Numbered from the stretch's first letter, positions 1 to 13,134 are shown. The stretch is DNA of 64,000 nucleotides from Scortum barcoo (GCA_023238725.1 CM041538.1:3602380-3666379), one strand, 5' to 3'. Made by a program: numbers and translations. Notes: generated from the letters alone by a model not told the origin.

Positions 1-96
1 ACCCTTTACATTTTCCTTTGCAGACTGAAAACACATCTGTTCAGACTGTACCTTGACCCATGAAAATTAAAAGACTTAATAAACAAACCCTCTCTA

Positions 97-596
97 TGTC
101 ATGGTTCTGCCTGTTTGTCCCTTGTGTTTCCCTGTCCTTGTATTTTTGTTATCCTGTTTGTCTCCCTCAGCGTGTTCTTAGTTCTTGTTCTTTGTCCTTG
201 TGTTTGTCTGTTTTCAATCTAGCCATGCACACTTCCTGTTTTTTTTTTTGTATTCTGGCCTCTGCTCACTTATTAAGCACTTTACTTCCTGCCCTTTTGT
301 GTTTCCCTCCCATTTTGATTACCTGCTCCACCCCAATTAGTTTCACCTGTTTCCTCATTTGTCTCCTCACCTGTTTCCACTTCCTCATCACCCACTGTAT
401 ATATACCAGCCCCCTTCCTTTCTTCAGTGTCTGATTGTTAGTGTCATTTCCTAAGTCTGTACCTGCCCACTCGTCTACCTGCAACCAGGTACTGGTCTGT
501 ACCTGCCTGCTATCCACCCATATAATAAAGCCTTCAGCATCTGCTCTGCTGCCGCCTTGTTCTGCAATTGGGTCCTACCTCGCCTCACACGTGACA
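97..596 (+). mobile_element. Solo LTR of a retrotransposon, Ty3/Gypsy-like
   Basis: A 500-bp unit begins TGTCA and ends TGACA, a perfect 5-bp terminal inversion typical of LTRs. It is flanked on both sides by the same 5 bases, CTCTA (92-96 and 597-601), which is a target-site duplication. Inside, a TATA box (TATATATA, 398-405) and a polyadenylation signal (AATAAA, 524-529) follow in the order expected for U3-R-U5 on the plus strand. No internal gag-pol region is next to it, so this is a solo LTR left by LTR-LTR recombination. The family is inferred from length and a 5-bp duplication; an ERV-type origin is possible. Confidence 0.8.
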
Positions 597-799
597 CTCT
601 ATCTCTTATTTTTTTCTAAATGTAGCACTGATGGAGCATTATAAAGTAGTGTAGCTTATTCCATGAAGCTGATGTACTTGGTAACTTGGTACTTGTGTCC
701 ACATGGTGGAATGCACTCACCTTGCATAAAATGACGTCCTATGTGCTACGGTGAGCGTATTTCGCGTATTTCGTCATTTCCTCCTTGCATTCCTTGCAC

Positions 800-1700
800 T
801 AGAGCTGTGTGAATAGTCTTGAGACTCCAGAGCGTAATTCTCTTAAATAGCCAACCGAGCCAACCGAGTGCAGGGTTAGCATCAGCTAGCACTCCCCGGG
901 CAGACCCCAAGCAGCCGGGCGGCTGGGTAACTGTTCGAAGGAGGCATAGCTCAAAAAAGATGTCCACCACGGTTCACCACAGTTTACCACCAAGCACTTC
1001 ACGTGTCTAATAAATTCTCCTCCTCCTCAGCGACACACCCGCTGACAAACCAACTCTGGTCACTGGCAGCTCCATAGTCCGAAACGTGAAGTTAGCAAAC
1101 ACCGGGGAACATAGAATCAAATGCATCCCTGGGGCCAAAGTGGCGACATTGAGTCAAATTTAAAACTGCTGGCAAAAGATAAGCGTAAATATGGTAAAAT
1201 TGTAATTCAATTCATGTCGGCATTAATGACGCCCGATTACGCCAATCAGAAGTCACCAGAATTAATGTGGAGTTGGTGTGTAAGTTTGCAAAAATGATGT
1301 CGGACTCCGTAGTTTTCTCTGGACTCCTTCCTAATCTGACCAGTGACGACATGTATAGCCGCATGTCGTCATTCCACCGGTGGTTAACGAGGTGGTGTCT
1401 GGCAAATGGCGTGGGCTTTATTTATAACTGGCAGCCTTTTTGGGGGAGATCTGGCCTGATTAAAAAAACCTGACAATTGACAGTTTTATTCCAATTGGCC
1501 TTCCCGAATTATCCTCGTTAGTTTTTCATCATCGAAAGCAACAACTTGTCTCCTAGACCCCATCCCAACTATGCTGCTTAAGGAAGTTTTCCCATTTATT
1601 GGCACATCCCTGCTACATATTATTAATCTGAGGAGAGCAACACCCTGCTGTACAAATGAATGACCCCGAGGAAGATCATCCCATCCCATAGATCTAGGAT
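800..1700 (+). pseudogene. Decayed LINE fragment: esterase-like domain then start of reverse transcriptase
   Basis: Read across frameshifts on the plus strand, about 1055-1460 gives peptides typical of the SGNH-esterase-like region carried by some fish L2/CR1-type LINEs: a VTGSSIVRNVK-like start, a KYGKIVI stretch and a block from 1267 with VCKFAKMMSDSVVFSGLLPN. About 1550-1650 then reads DPIPTMLLKEVFPFIG, which resembles the early part of the LINE reverse transcriptase, so the endonuclease and intervening parts are deleted. Many stops and shifts show it is dead. The family assignment is from memory of fish LINE proteins and is only moderately sure. Confidence 0.5.
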
Positions 1701-1848
1701 GGAAGAGCATCATTTGCCAGAATCGCTTTACAGATTAAGTTACCACCAGTCCTAACAATTCATTCACATTTCATTTGGTCTTCTTTATCCCCTACAAATA
1801 CAAATGTAACAATATGTTTGTATTGTTCCAACAATTACATAGCCCACC

Positions 1849-3100
1849 CGTGATGAGAGACAGAATGGGGGGAAAGAATCCAGGAAATCACATTGTAGGA
1901 TTTTTAATGAATTAATTGGTAAATTCCTCAGTAAAATAAGTATTTGGTCACCTACAAACAAGCAAGATTTCTGGCTCTCACAGACCTGTAACTTCTTCTT
2001 TAAGAGGCTCCTCTGTCCTCCACTCGTTACCTGTATTAATGGCACCTGTTTGAACTCGTTATCAGTATAAAAGACACCTGTCCACAACCTCAAACAGTCA
2101 GACTCCAAACTCCACTATGGCCAAGACCAAAGAGCTGTCAAAGGACACCAGAAACAAAATTGTAGACCTGCACCAGGCTGGGAAGACTGAATCTGCAATA
2201 GGTAAGCAGCTTGGTGTGAAGAAATCAACTGTGGGAGCAATTATTAGAAAATGGAAGACATACAAGACCACTGATAATCTCCCTCGATCTGGGGCTCCAC
2301 GCAAGATCTCATCCCCGTGGTTTTTGATAAAAACTCAACTTGTCGTGTTTGGAGGAGAAAGAATGCTGAGTTGCATCCAAAGAACACCATACCTACTGTG
2401 AAGCATGGGGGTGGAAACATCATGCTTTGGGGGGCTGTTTTTCTGCAAAGGGACCAGGACGACTGATCCATGTAAAGGAAAGAATGAATGGGGCCATGTA
2501 TCGTGAGATTTTGAGTGAAAACCTCCTTCCATCAGCAAGGGCATTGAAGATGAAACGTGGCTGGGTCTTTCAGCATGACAATGATCCCAAACACACCGCC
2601 TGGGAAACGAAGGAGTGGCTTCGTAAGAAGCATTTCAAGGTCCTGGAGTGGCCTAGCCAGTCTCCAGATCTCAACCCCATAGAAAATCTTTGGAGGGAGT
2701 TGAAAGTCTGTGTTGCCCAGCGACAGCCCCAAAACATCACTGCTCTAGAGGAGATCTGCATGGAGGAATGGGCCAAAATACCAGCAACAGTGTGTGAAAA
2801 CCTTGTGAAGACTTACAGAAAACGTTTGACCTCTGTCATTGCCAACAAAATCGGGTATATAACAAAGTATTGAGATGAACTTTTGTTATTGACCAAATAC
2901 TTATTTTCCACCATAATTTGCAAATAAATTCTTTAAAAATCAGACAATGTGATTTTCTGGATTTTATTTTTTTTTTTTTTTTGGGTCATTTTGTCTCTCA
3001 TAGTTGAAGTGTACCTATGATGAAAATTGGAGACCTCATCTTTTAAGTGGGAGAACTTGCACAATTGGTGGCTGACTAAATACTTTTTTGCCCCACTGTA
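1849..3100 (+). mobile_element. Tc1/mariner-type DNA transposon, defective copy
   Basis: The right end (about 2890-3100) is a long terminal inverted repeat ending in a run that reads as TACAGTGGGGCAAAAAAG on the minus strand. Its inner part matches, inverted, the left side from about 1849 (TGAGAGACAGAATGG) to 1955 (AATAAGTATTTGGTCA). The outermost part of the left repeat cannot be matched, so the left end looks truncated or rearranged. The element carries a broken transposase (2117-2873). It cannot move by itself. Confidence 0.85.
2117..2873 (+). pseudogene. Tc1-like transposase, internally deleted and frameshifted
   Basis: The start at 2117 gives MAKTKELSKDTRNKIVDLHQ, the N-terminal helix-turn-helix of Tc1-like transposases, running to about codon 66 (PRSGAPRKIS). 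The frame then jumps to sequence near the second half of the catalytic domain (VFGGERMLSC, about 2350), so roughly 120 residues with the first catalytic Asp are missing. A further frame change near 2427 leads to the C-terminal part: GRLIHVKERMNGAMYREILS, the second Asp in FQHDNDPKHTA and the last catalytic Glu in SPDLNPIENLW, ending at 2873. The protein should be inactive. Confidence 0.85.
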
Positions 3101-3191
3101 CCCTGCCTCTCACCCAGTGTCAGCTGGGATAGTTTCCAGCAACCCCCAGACCCTATGTGAGGTTAAGTGATACAGAAAATGGATGGATGGA
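3101..3191 (+). repeat. LINE-like 3' tail ending in GGAT repeats
   Basis: Directly after the Tc1 end lies a short block (GCCTCTCACCCAGTGTCAGC ... ATACAGAAAATGG) followed by GGATGGATGG. This block is common in fish as the 3' end of non-LTR retrotransposons with a GGAT/GATG tail. Only the tail is present. Confidence 0.5.
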
Positions 3192-6100
3192 CCTGTGATC
3201 TGCCTTTTTGATCAGATATCCCAAGTATGCCATTTCTAAGTCTGGTTTAGCCAATTAAATGCATCTTAAATGGTTCCTTCACTGCTGACTGTGGAAACAT
3301 GAGAATGGCTTTAACCTCTTCAGTTCCACATGCAGAATTAGTCTTACTGATTTCATCTCTGATGTGTGTGTGCAAGTGTTTTTTACCATTCATTATGTAT
3401 TCTCATCACTTAAGTGTACATTTCAAACTCCAAATTCCACACACAATGTAAAACAAAAAATTAACTATCTGCCATACATAATAAGATGTATAGCTTTTTA
3501 TAGGCCTCTCTTGAGCTCTTCGGTCAGATCTCTGGAGTATTGAGTACTTACAACTGCAAGGAGTAATGTGGTATTCATGTTAACCACTCTGCCAAATGTT
3601 TTAGTAATCTCGACGTTTGTTCTCAATCTCAGCTTTAGGGAGACTGTCGTCTGTCTTTGAAAAGATTTACGCTCCTTTCTAAAATCATCAGAGGAGCTGT
3701 TACATATTAGGGCTGTGCCATCTCAGTTATCCTGTGTCACATTTTTATAATGTGACGTGGTGACAAACATGCACACAGAGTGAAGGTAAGTGCACACAAA
3801 TGCAGACAGGTGAGAGAATAGGGAGGTGGGCAGGAATAACAGCGAGCCGGATGAGGAGACACAGCCTGGTGATTTCTGCTGTGCTCGCTTGTTTGCATGC
3901 TGAGTAAAGCAGATGAGAGAATGAGTGCAAACACAAACCCGACACATGTGCGGACAGGGAAGAGTTATTGGATCATCTTTTATACATACACAACATACTA
4001 CAGCAGATTACCAACAGAGCGCATACACCAACCTGCCTAGTCAAATATTCAAGGGCCCAGTTCTACTTTTATTTGTTCTAGTTCACTAAAACAACACTAA
4101 AGCACAGCATCCCCTCATTGATCCAAGTGAGACGTTCATTAAAATGTTAAATCAGTGGCGCCTTCAAGTCTTACTGTGCACTCACAGCAAATAATCAGAC
4201 CTTGCTACCCTCTATGAAGCCTCTAGGGTCACATACAAGCTGCCAGACCTTCTTGATGGAGGTTGCTGTGGCTGTATGCAGCTTGTGATGAAGACTGCAG
4301 ACACTTCTATGACTACTCTGTCAAACAATTTTGTACAACATAATGACATTTATCTTAAAGTAGCTTTCTATCGAGGAATGTGTAGGTGCTTTTTTTGGGC
4401 ATACTAATATTACGGGAAGAATTTTAATCAATTTATTATTTGCCAGACAATTTAGATCAAGAAAATAACATGTATGGGCTTGTTCAATGAAAACTTGAAG
4501 ATCATTGTGTCCCTACATGCACAAACCAAACCCTTGCAAATGTTTAACACAGTTTGTTCCGTGTGCTGTTTTTCATCTAATACTGCACATTTCATGTGTT
4601 TCACTTGTTTTGCATTTCACTATTTTTGTCTGTTTTTTGTTTTCTCCACCCTTAAATCCTTCTGTCCATCATTCTCCAGATGCCACAAAGCTACATGATG
4701 CTGATTACGTCTAATCAAGGCATGATGGGAAGGGGAGGGCTTTGAAAGCTGGAGAGAGGAACAGTGGGAGAGGAGGTTCGTACCAAACTGGCAGACTGTG
4801 CTACTGCCTCCTATACATGGCATTTTGCCCCCACCCACTCTTCCCAGCTCTTGTTTTGGTGTTTGTGCTCGTTCGTTCTGGGTCAGAGGCGAAACGGGGG
4901 GCTTTACTCAGTGGCGCACTCAATGCCCTCCATTGATCTGCAAATGTAAGAAGGAGGTCGAAACACTTTTAGCTTCTTTGTCTGGAGGAACAACAACAGT
5001 CGGTTGCAGCTATTTGTTTACTGTCATGCAATATTTGACTCTTCTTTTGTTCTGTGCCGTGTGTTTTTGGCCCTGCATGAGACACAGGGGCCCGGAATAA
5101 AGACAATGCTGCTATAAATGTGAAGATGATTTGTAGGCGTGGTAGAAAAGAAAAAAAACAGAAAGACCTCTATGCGAGTTGAAGCAGTAATTATGACTAA
5201 CTGTTTCAGGGGGGCTCAACCAGGATGATTTAGTTTGAGAGCCAGACAGAATGGGAGGAAATAAAACTGTTTAAACTACACACAGGTTTAACTGTTTCAT
5301 ACAGGAGCAGCTGATCTGGGCCTTTTTCTGTCCTTTAATATTAAATACTTAACTTATCTTCAGTTTCAAAAGTCTTTGTTCAATGTGGACTGAAGAGAAA
5401 AGTTACTGACAATATATTTGTATTTTTTTTTATCAACAGTAAGTAAATGTAAATCCAATAGAAAACTCTGTTTATATGGTTATTAGCTCAGTAAACACCT
5501 AGCACGACACTCATCTTGTCTTTCAGTCAGATTTCAGCTACAAGGTGACATACTGTGTATGTTACATAGCTTAACAGACAGCTGGATGTTGGAGCTTTCA
5601 GGACACTTGAGGGTAAAAAGTAACTAGTGACAGTGATGGCTCAGTGCATTTAGTTCATCTTGAGAATCTGGTGTTAGACTATAATCTGTTCCTGAATTTA
5701 ACACCTTTTTTTTTTAAGTAATTAGTCCTGTGTTCCAGCAGGGGTTGGCAAAATGCACAATCACATCCAGAAACTGCACAACCATTTATCAGTTTGTATC
5801 AGTAAACAAGGCTATTTTTATCTCTTCTGTAATGTAAAATGTGATAACTGTGCATGTAGTTATCCCATTTGATTATTTTGCATTCTAAAATGCAGAGCTT
5901 TAAAATTTGGCCTCAAGTTAGGTCTATTCAGATATGTTTGCACAAAAGCCAAGAAACTGTCAACTTACACAATGTTTTTTTTAACCTTCTGTGTTTTTAT
6001 ATTTTAAAGGAACCCACCCAATATCTTTAGGTATTATGTTTATATTGAACAATCCCTTATCTTAACACTTACATTCAATGCCAATGTTCACTGTTAATGC

Positions 6101-9100
6101 AGTCAGTAGTGTGTAATTCATGTCCTTTTTTAGCGTGGCAGAGAGGTCAGTTTGGTGGATGGATGTAACTAAATTACAATGCATGAGACCAGAATTAATG
6201 CTCAGTCACAGTGGTGTACTTTATTTCTAAACCATAGCCAGGATTTTTCTCACACCCTAATCTAAGTGTTTGATTTGAATATGGTTGGCATTATGAACAA
6301 TAACAATATGAAACGTTATCGTTGAACATAATGTGGAGATTGTCCATTATCAATGTTTATTTCTGGCTATAGGCTTTTTACTTGTAGGAGAAATACTGGA
6401 TCACAGTTTGTTGGCTTCTTTTTTTATGTGTCCCTTTTAGTAATGTATCAAACAAGGGTCCATCTTACATCCTTTTAAACTTTTCTCACCATAAGTGACA
6501 CACAGTTATTACTGTTGAGAGGCTGCCCTTGCTGAGAAGCTGCACGGTGACAAGTCACCCGTTCACTTGTCAAACAAGCGAGGCCAGAAAGGAAGAGAAA
6601 GCTCATGTAAATCCCAACAAACTTTGTTTCATTTAATATGGCATCCACAGCCACTATTTATCACGTATGGATAACCTCTTACTTTTCTAAAAGTGCAACA
6701 AAGAACTTTTACATCTGATTTATTTGTCAGACAAGTGTTAACTTGATAAGTTGCACACAGTTACACACAGATCAGTGTTTTGCACGTATCATCCTACAGT
6801 TTTAAACACTGTATAGCTCTATACTGTTTATTCAAACACACATATTTCATTGTAAATGTCCATTTTAAATTTGGGATTCTTGAATTTTGCAGTGCTTTTT
6901 TCTCTCTTACTATGTTTATTGTGACTGTTATGTAGCACAACATCAAGGTAAGTTTCTTGAATGTGATAAACCTTTTTTCAGATTCTCCTTTAAAAAAAAT
7001 CTATTTTAATTTTTTTAATGAATTAAAATAAATCAACCTGGTTGCTTACACCTGGTTCACAATCTGGGGTTGCATGAGATGTGTTTGAATTATTTTTTAA
7101 AAATGAAGTGTTAGTTCTCAGACACTTTAGAGATTTGACACAAAGAGTAATGACCCACACAAAGGAAAACTGTTACCACCAGTGGTCTAATTAACATCGT
7201 ACTTCGGGTTGGATGATGAGGTTTACTGATTTATATAATGGTGCTGGTTTGTCGTCAGGAGCCCTAAGCGGAGGAGAGAAGCTGGGTCAGACTGAAAGAA
7301 AGAGGCCAGCAGAAGCAGAGGGCTCCAGCTGAGGCTCCAAATGCAAAACGCACAACTCAGCTCAGTGGTGAGATCTGACCAGAGGGAACAACTTTATTCC
7401 ATCTGAGCTGCACAACCACACGTCAGCACACTGTGCAAGCAAAGAAAGGCCGTAACAATATGACATTATACTGTAATTTAACCATTGAAATATTTTTCTT
7501 CAATGATCACTTGTCATTTTATGATCTAATATTCAAGTCAAATCAAAGAAATTATTTGAGATTCAAGCTTGTACATTAAGGCTTCAAAGGATCAGCCAGT
7601 CTCTCTGGCCCTGTTTACGCTTGGTTTTATTTGGGTTTTGGTGATCTGAACACAAGTGGACAGCTGAGACACATCGCTGTCCACAGCTGTGTCCATCATC
7701 TGAGGTGTCCAGCTGGCTACTTGTGTTCAGATTTTGTTACTACCTCGTTCACTTCCACTAGAAGGTCAAAGTGCCTTGCGTCATTGTGCTGGTCTGTTGC
7801 CAAATAAGTGACAGATTTGTTTCACACAGGCTAGCTAAATGTTTCAAGCACTAATATAAATGTATAGACTCTAAAGATTGACAGGATAAAGTCATTTCAC
7901 ATTAAATTTGATGATTTCCAGATTGAACGAGATGTTTCCATCGAAAGAGTGTGGTACGGGCTTTGAGGTGTTTCCCAATCAGCAGTAACACAAAGGATGG
8001 CCCCCTGAGCTGCTTCTGTTCTCTTTGGCTTTGACAGTTGCAACACTTACTAACACAACACCGTGTTTCTCTTTAAATGAACTATGTTTTGATAGGGGAT
8101 GAATGTGCCCCCTCTGTCCTTTCAACTTACATTTGGTTCAGCCCAATGATCCAACCATGTAATCTGCCTAAAACAAAAGAGGAAGAAGGATCCTTAACAA
8201 CACTATGAGAGCACTGAGACTGAACCAAAACAGTGAAACTATAATTTGAAACTCACTATAAAGCTCAGTAAAGACGAGGGGAGGTCCAGATTCAGCTGAT
8301 AATTCGTGAAAAGGGGTTGCTTGTAGTGAGAAACCTACATTGTGAGTTGATACATTGGTGTTGTAAAATTGTACTGTAAAGTCATGTATTTGAAATAGCA
8401 CAATTCAAAATTCTTCTCCATAGTGGGCAAACTACATAAATCCGAATAAGACCCTTTGCAAAGTAAGATATTTGCTCTGAATTAAGTTGACTTTAAATGT
8501 CTGCATTAGTAGTTACAGTTATAAAATATAATGGCTATTTTGCCTCCATACAAACACACACTTGAATATACGGTCCCCTGCAGCACCTACAGTTCACTAA
8601 TCACTATGGCAACAGACTAGGTCCGCATTTTCCTCTGAACACATCACTTCATTTAGAATAACAATAATTTCACAGCATCATGTTCTCACCCTTGCACACT
8701 ATGTGTCTATCCGTCACACTTATACTCTTAAGAGAGACTATCACAGCATCTCTCTGCTGCATGAACACAGTGTTGGTGTCTTTGAGGCATCCACATATCC
8801 CGGTATTTGTGTTGCTGTGTTCTGCTCTGTGTCTGTCATCTAGCAAAGTGTAGCTATTCATAGAGGCAATCAATGCCAACCAGCAGGAAGAGTGACAAAA
8901 CAAAGCTTAATGACGTGTGGGGGTGCTTTTGATAGCACGTATAAATAAACTGTACGCTGCTGCTCACCAGTGAGTCTGTTCAAAACAATTAAAGAATGAG
9001 CCGGGAACAATGCTTGTCTAACGAGGACAGCTCTCTGTATCTCTGTTTCTTCTTCTAGAATGATAGTTTATCTAAAGTGTAGAACGTGAACATTTGTGTG

Positions 9101-12100
9101 CATGTATTAATAAAACTAATAGCGATTACAGAATATCAGTGTACTAAATTTTACCTCAGACTGAGACTTTTTTTTCTTTTTTACCACAAGGAGCAGAATA
9201 CCTTATAAAAAGGAAAAAATGGAATGAAAATCAAAAATTGTATGATAAATATACATTACTGATGTGTTTAGTTAGTCCACAGTTAACAGTCCATACTGAT
9301 ATCTTGATTTCTTGTTTTGTCTGGCCAACAGGCCTAAACTTAAACATTTTCAATTTACTCAAAGACAATTTGTTTTTCCTTCAACAATTAGAGCTAAAAA
9401 TGAATCAGCACATTGATAATCAATGTGAAATAATAAGAAACTAACACAACCCTCTGACCTTTATGTTTCATTGGCTGAAGGCTGATACATGCAGAGCAGA
9501 GTGAGAGAACTGCCTCGGTTCAATGCCCTCAGAGTGCACAAACAATTAAATAAATACTGTGGGGAAATGATGGCGGTATTCCTCATGTCCTGAGGAATGA
9601 TGACTTGATAAAGTCAGTCACTACAGCAGATGTGAGGATGAGACGGGGCAGTGCACAGTTTTAGAATATATGTGCAGGTAGACACAGAATGGACACAGTG
9701 GTGTATACAAACAGCAATACATTTACAGATATACATATACAGATATACTATCACTTAAGTACAATTTCTATCTATTTCTATTTCTTCTACTTCACTATGA
9801 TTCAGGTGGAAGTTTTGTCCTTACACTATTATTATATTAATTTCACAATTTAGTTACTAGTTCTTTTACAATTTAATTTATTTTCTGGTTTAATGCTAAA
9901 TACAATAAACAAACAAATTCTGATATATTATGATTAAAATAAGATTTTACTGATCCCTGGGAGGAAATAAATCAGCTATCCAGCAGTACATGAATAGAAA
10001 ACATAATCAAAATGAGTTTTCCCATTATCAGGTGCAACATTACGGTTCTGAACACATTCATGTATGTGATTGTACGTGTGCCATCTGCACAGTGTGTACC
10101 TTTATTGTTGGTGCTTAATGCTTAAACTTTCGTATTTTTACTTTGGTAAAAGTAGCAATAAAACAATGTTGAAATAGTCTGTTGGTGAAAGCCCTGCATT
10201 CAAATTTTTACTACTTGTTCCTCCACTGCATGAATCCCGTGTCTGTATGTGTGCAGAAACAGTGAAGTCTGTTTGTTGTGTGTCATGATCACTTTCCACA
10301 ATGACGCCAGATCCTAATACCACACAGTTTCACTAAAACACAATTGGAACTCTTGCTTTTGCCTCAAGAAAGATAATGTTTCAACCGCAACAACCACCGA
10401 CTCACCCACCCACACAGACACACAGTGAGCAGCCATAGCTAGTCTGCAGTCCCCAGGCTGGCAAAGTAAATGAGGTGGAAATGTATGAAGCCTAAAACAT
10501 CCCCAGGGAGACATTATGTGAAAGAGACACATTTCACTAAGGAGAGAAGCCACGCACGGCCAACAGAGGAGAGGAGGAGGGGAAACAAAGCTAAGAGGCA
10601 AACAGAGGCCACTTATGTTAAGGGAAAGCTGAGAACTGATCATATATTGCAAACACTTTAGGCTGATACATACTGAAAACCACAATATAGAGTCGACTGT
10701 CATCAACTCTCATTAGAACCAACAAAAAAAACTCAGGTTTCTGGTTGTGGCTCAACAAAATACATTCAAATACTACTTGGATCACATTCACTGGCAACAG
10801 TTTTGTGGAAGAAGCTTATCACATAAAACTGCATTTGATCTGGTGGGTAGCGTCATAGAAAACGTACTGAGTCTAAAGACACTTTAATTTCCATTGCACT
10901 GCTAGTAATACAACCTTTCATGTACTTTAATCATAGCTGGCGTGCAGATATTGTATAAATCATGATTTTTAAAAACATTGGCACTAGGTTTGATTCAAGG
11001 TTTTGCAGAACTGTCCAGTGTTGTAATACAGAGGTTCTAGTCTTTTCTGCATTGTGAATATTTATTTTTTACTAGCCTTAAAGGAACCAAGCAAACCTTG
11101 AAACATATATTGCAGGAAACATGGCAGAAAAAACTTGACAATGAACAGTAGAGATACAGGCAATATCAGATCCAATATGTTTAACAAGCCAGGTTACATG
11201 TGCACATGTTTTAAAACCTGTTCCAAATGGCCACAGTCAAAGAACGAAAAACCTCCTCCTGACTGCATCCTACTGCCTCCCCAGTCTTTCTCAACACCTC
11301 TGTGTCTTTTGAACTTCTTCATGTCTCGAGAAGAGGTAATGCTGAACACTCTCAAACTGTGTCACCTTGAAGGCAGTCGTGGTGTTGCACTCAGCTGTTC
11401 ACACAGAAACTGGCATTTGGTGAGTGGAAGTCATTTTGTAAAAATAAAAAAAGGCTACAAATCTTGCCTGCTTTCACACTTTGGTACATCAGTGCAGTCT
11501 GTAGAAAAAGACTCAGAAAAAGATTTTCTGTTTTGAAAAGTTACAAATCGTATTTAGCTGCATATTAGCTGGATAAGGGCTTAAACTTTATGGAGTGCAG
11601 ATGGAAAACAAAGCTAAATTCAATTGTTTTCCTCCTTATTGCACTGCAGTGATGCAACACCCCAATCACAGCCCAGACTGAAACATAACACTGTGCTGCT
11701 TCTGAAATACAAGTCAGATTCAGAGACAGATGAGCACTTTGACTTACTGTGTGTTTCAGCCCCAGTTTTGTGCATGGTGAGTTAGACAAAGAGGAAAGGA
11801 TTCTCCAGAGAAGATCACAATACAATAAGAGGTTTAGAGGACCTGTAAAGAAAATCCTCTTTGTGTTCAACCAAGCAGACATATCAAAGAAACATTTGCA
11901 AAACCTTTCAGCTCCAAAAGAATCTATAAAACAATAACTATTCATGGACCTCTGACAGAATTTCAGGGCTCAACCCTGCAGTCATGTGCGGATGTATTTC
12001 CCCGCTTCCTCTGACAGTAATACGATTATGTATTCCCTCAGGCTTTGTGAGCAACATGCTAACTGTCTAACCTCTGACCTGGCCTCCAGGGTGCTCTTTT

Positions 12101-12743
12101 TTCACTGTCACTCATCCCCATGGAGCCTACAGGGGCAGCTGTACCTGCCAAAGCCCTATCAACCCGCCCGCTGCCCGACAGCCGGCACCTCTCACCCCCC
12201 AGCAACACCTTCCACCACCTGCTGGCATTCAGCAGCTACAGCCAAGATATTTAGGGCAGACAGAGCTGGGGAAGAGAAAAATGAGCGTTTGTGTGACAGT
12301 GCGTGTGGACTTCTTACATTTATATGTTTTGATGTCAAACTATGAAAAGAAATAAATATATACAGAATATATCCTTAAATATACATAATGAGTGTGTCCT
12401 AAATGTCTCTTATACCAATGCAAAATTTGTTCAATTTCATCTCACCCCACATGCCCTCAGAGAAATAGGTATCCATGGCAACACTTGGTGTCAAGCGTCA
12501 CTTCTCAGAAGTTGTGAGCTATGCACACCTCTCGGCTCAACGTGAGCATCTTTCCAAAGCATGATGTTTCTGAAGTTTCTGAAGTTACAAGTAAAAGTTC
12601 CGCATTGAAAATATTACTCAAGTGACACCTGGTTGTGTCCAACCAACGGTCCAAGCCTCAAAATTATTAAAAACACATTGAAAGTTTGAAAATAAAGTAA
12701 AAACAGAAAATCTTCTGAAACTGTTAAATGGTTTGTTTGTAAC
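3192..12743. other. Gene-poor interval
   Basis: No coding exon with recognisable homology was seen on either strand. Open frames are short, AT-biased and not supported by protein motifs. The interval is mostly unique AT-rich sequence with a palindrome near 7644-7732. Some moderately GC-richer stretches (for example 8900-9060 and 9460-9660) look more structured than their surroundings and could be conserved non-coding DNA. This is an impression only. Confidence 0.5.
7610..7770. repeat. Palindromic MITE-like fragment
   Basis: ATCTGAACACAAGT (7644-7657) is repeated exactly in inverted orientation at 7719-7732, with further imperfect pairing inward around CAGCTG-rich sequence. The block resembles a short non-autonomous palindromic element. 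No clear target duplication was found. Confidence 0.35.
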
Positions 12744-13134
12744 TTAAAGGAGACTTGTGTAGGATTTAGGGGCGTCTATTGGCAGAAATGGAATATTATA
12801 TTCATAATTATGTTTTCATTAGTGTATAATCACCCTAAACTGAGAATTGTTGTGTTTTCATTAACTTATAATGACCGTTCATATCTTATGAACTCATATA
12901 TATGGAGCAGCTCTTATTCCACAGAGCCCACCATGTTGCATCTCCATGTCTCTACAGTAGCCTAGAACAGACAAACTAAACTGGCTCTAGAGAGGGCCTT
13001 TCACATTTTTATGTTGAAGTTGCTGCCAACGTAGATTTACACACTTGGGAGGAAGGAGGAGAGGAGCATTCGGTTAATTGCAATCTGCAACCTCACTGCT
13101 AGATGCCACTGAATCCTTGGCACTGGCCCTTTAA
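12744..13134. mobile_element. Non-autonomous DNA element (MITE) with imperfect inverted ends
   Basis: The left end TTAAAGGAGACTTGTGTAGG and the right end, read on the minus strand as TTAAAGGGCCAGTGCCAAGG, align for about 40 bases (both continue GGATTyAG, then GTCTA or ATCTAGC, G-rich). TTAA at both outer edges could be the target duplication. The interior (GGAATATTATATTCATAATT, TAGAGAGGGCCTTTCACA) matches a very common fish interspersed repeat that I know from many genomes. It has no coding capacity. Confidence 0.6.

Noticed and set aside
60..434. Plus-strand open frame of 124 codons at the window start
   Set aside because: Lies in the solo LTR; the Cys/Leu/Ser-rich peptide reflects pyrimidine-rich LTR sequence.
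10314..10706. Minus-strand open frame of 130 codons
   Set aside because: Leu/Ser/Cys-rich chance translation with no recognisable motif and no neighbouring exons.
11135..11536. Plus-strand open frame of 133 codons
   Set aside because: No motif or splice partner; lies in AT-rich intergenic DNA.
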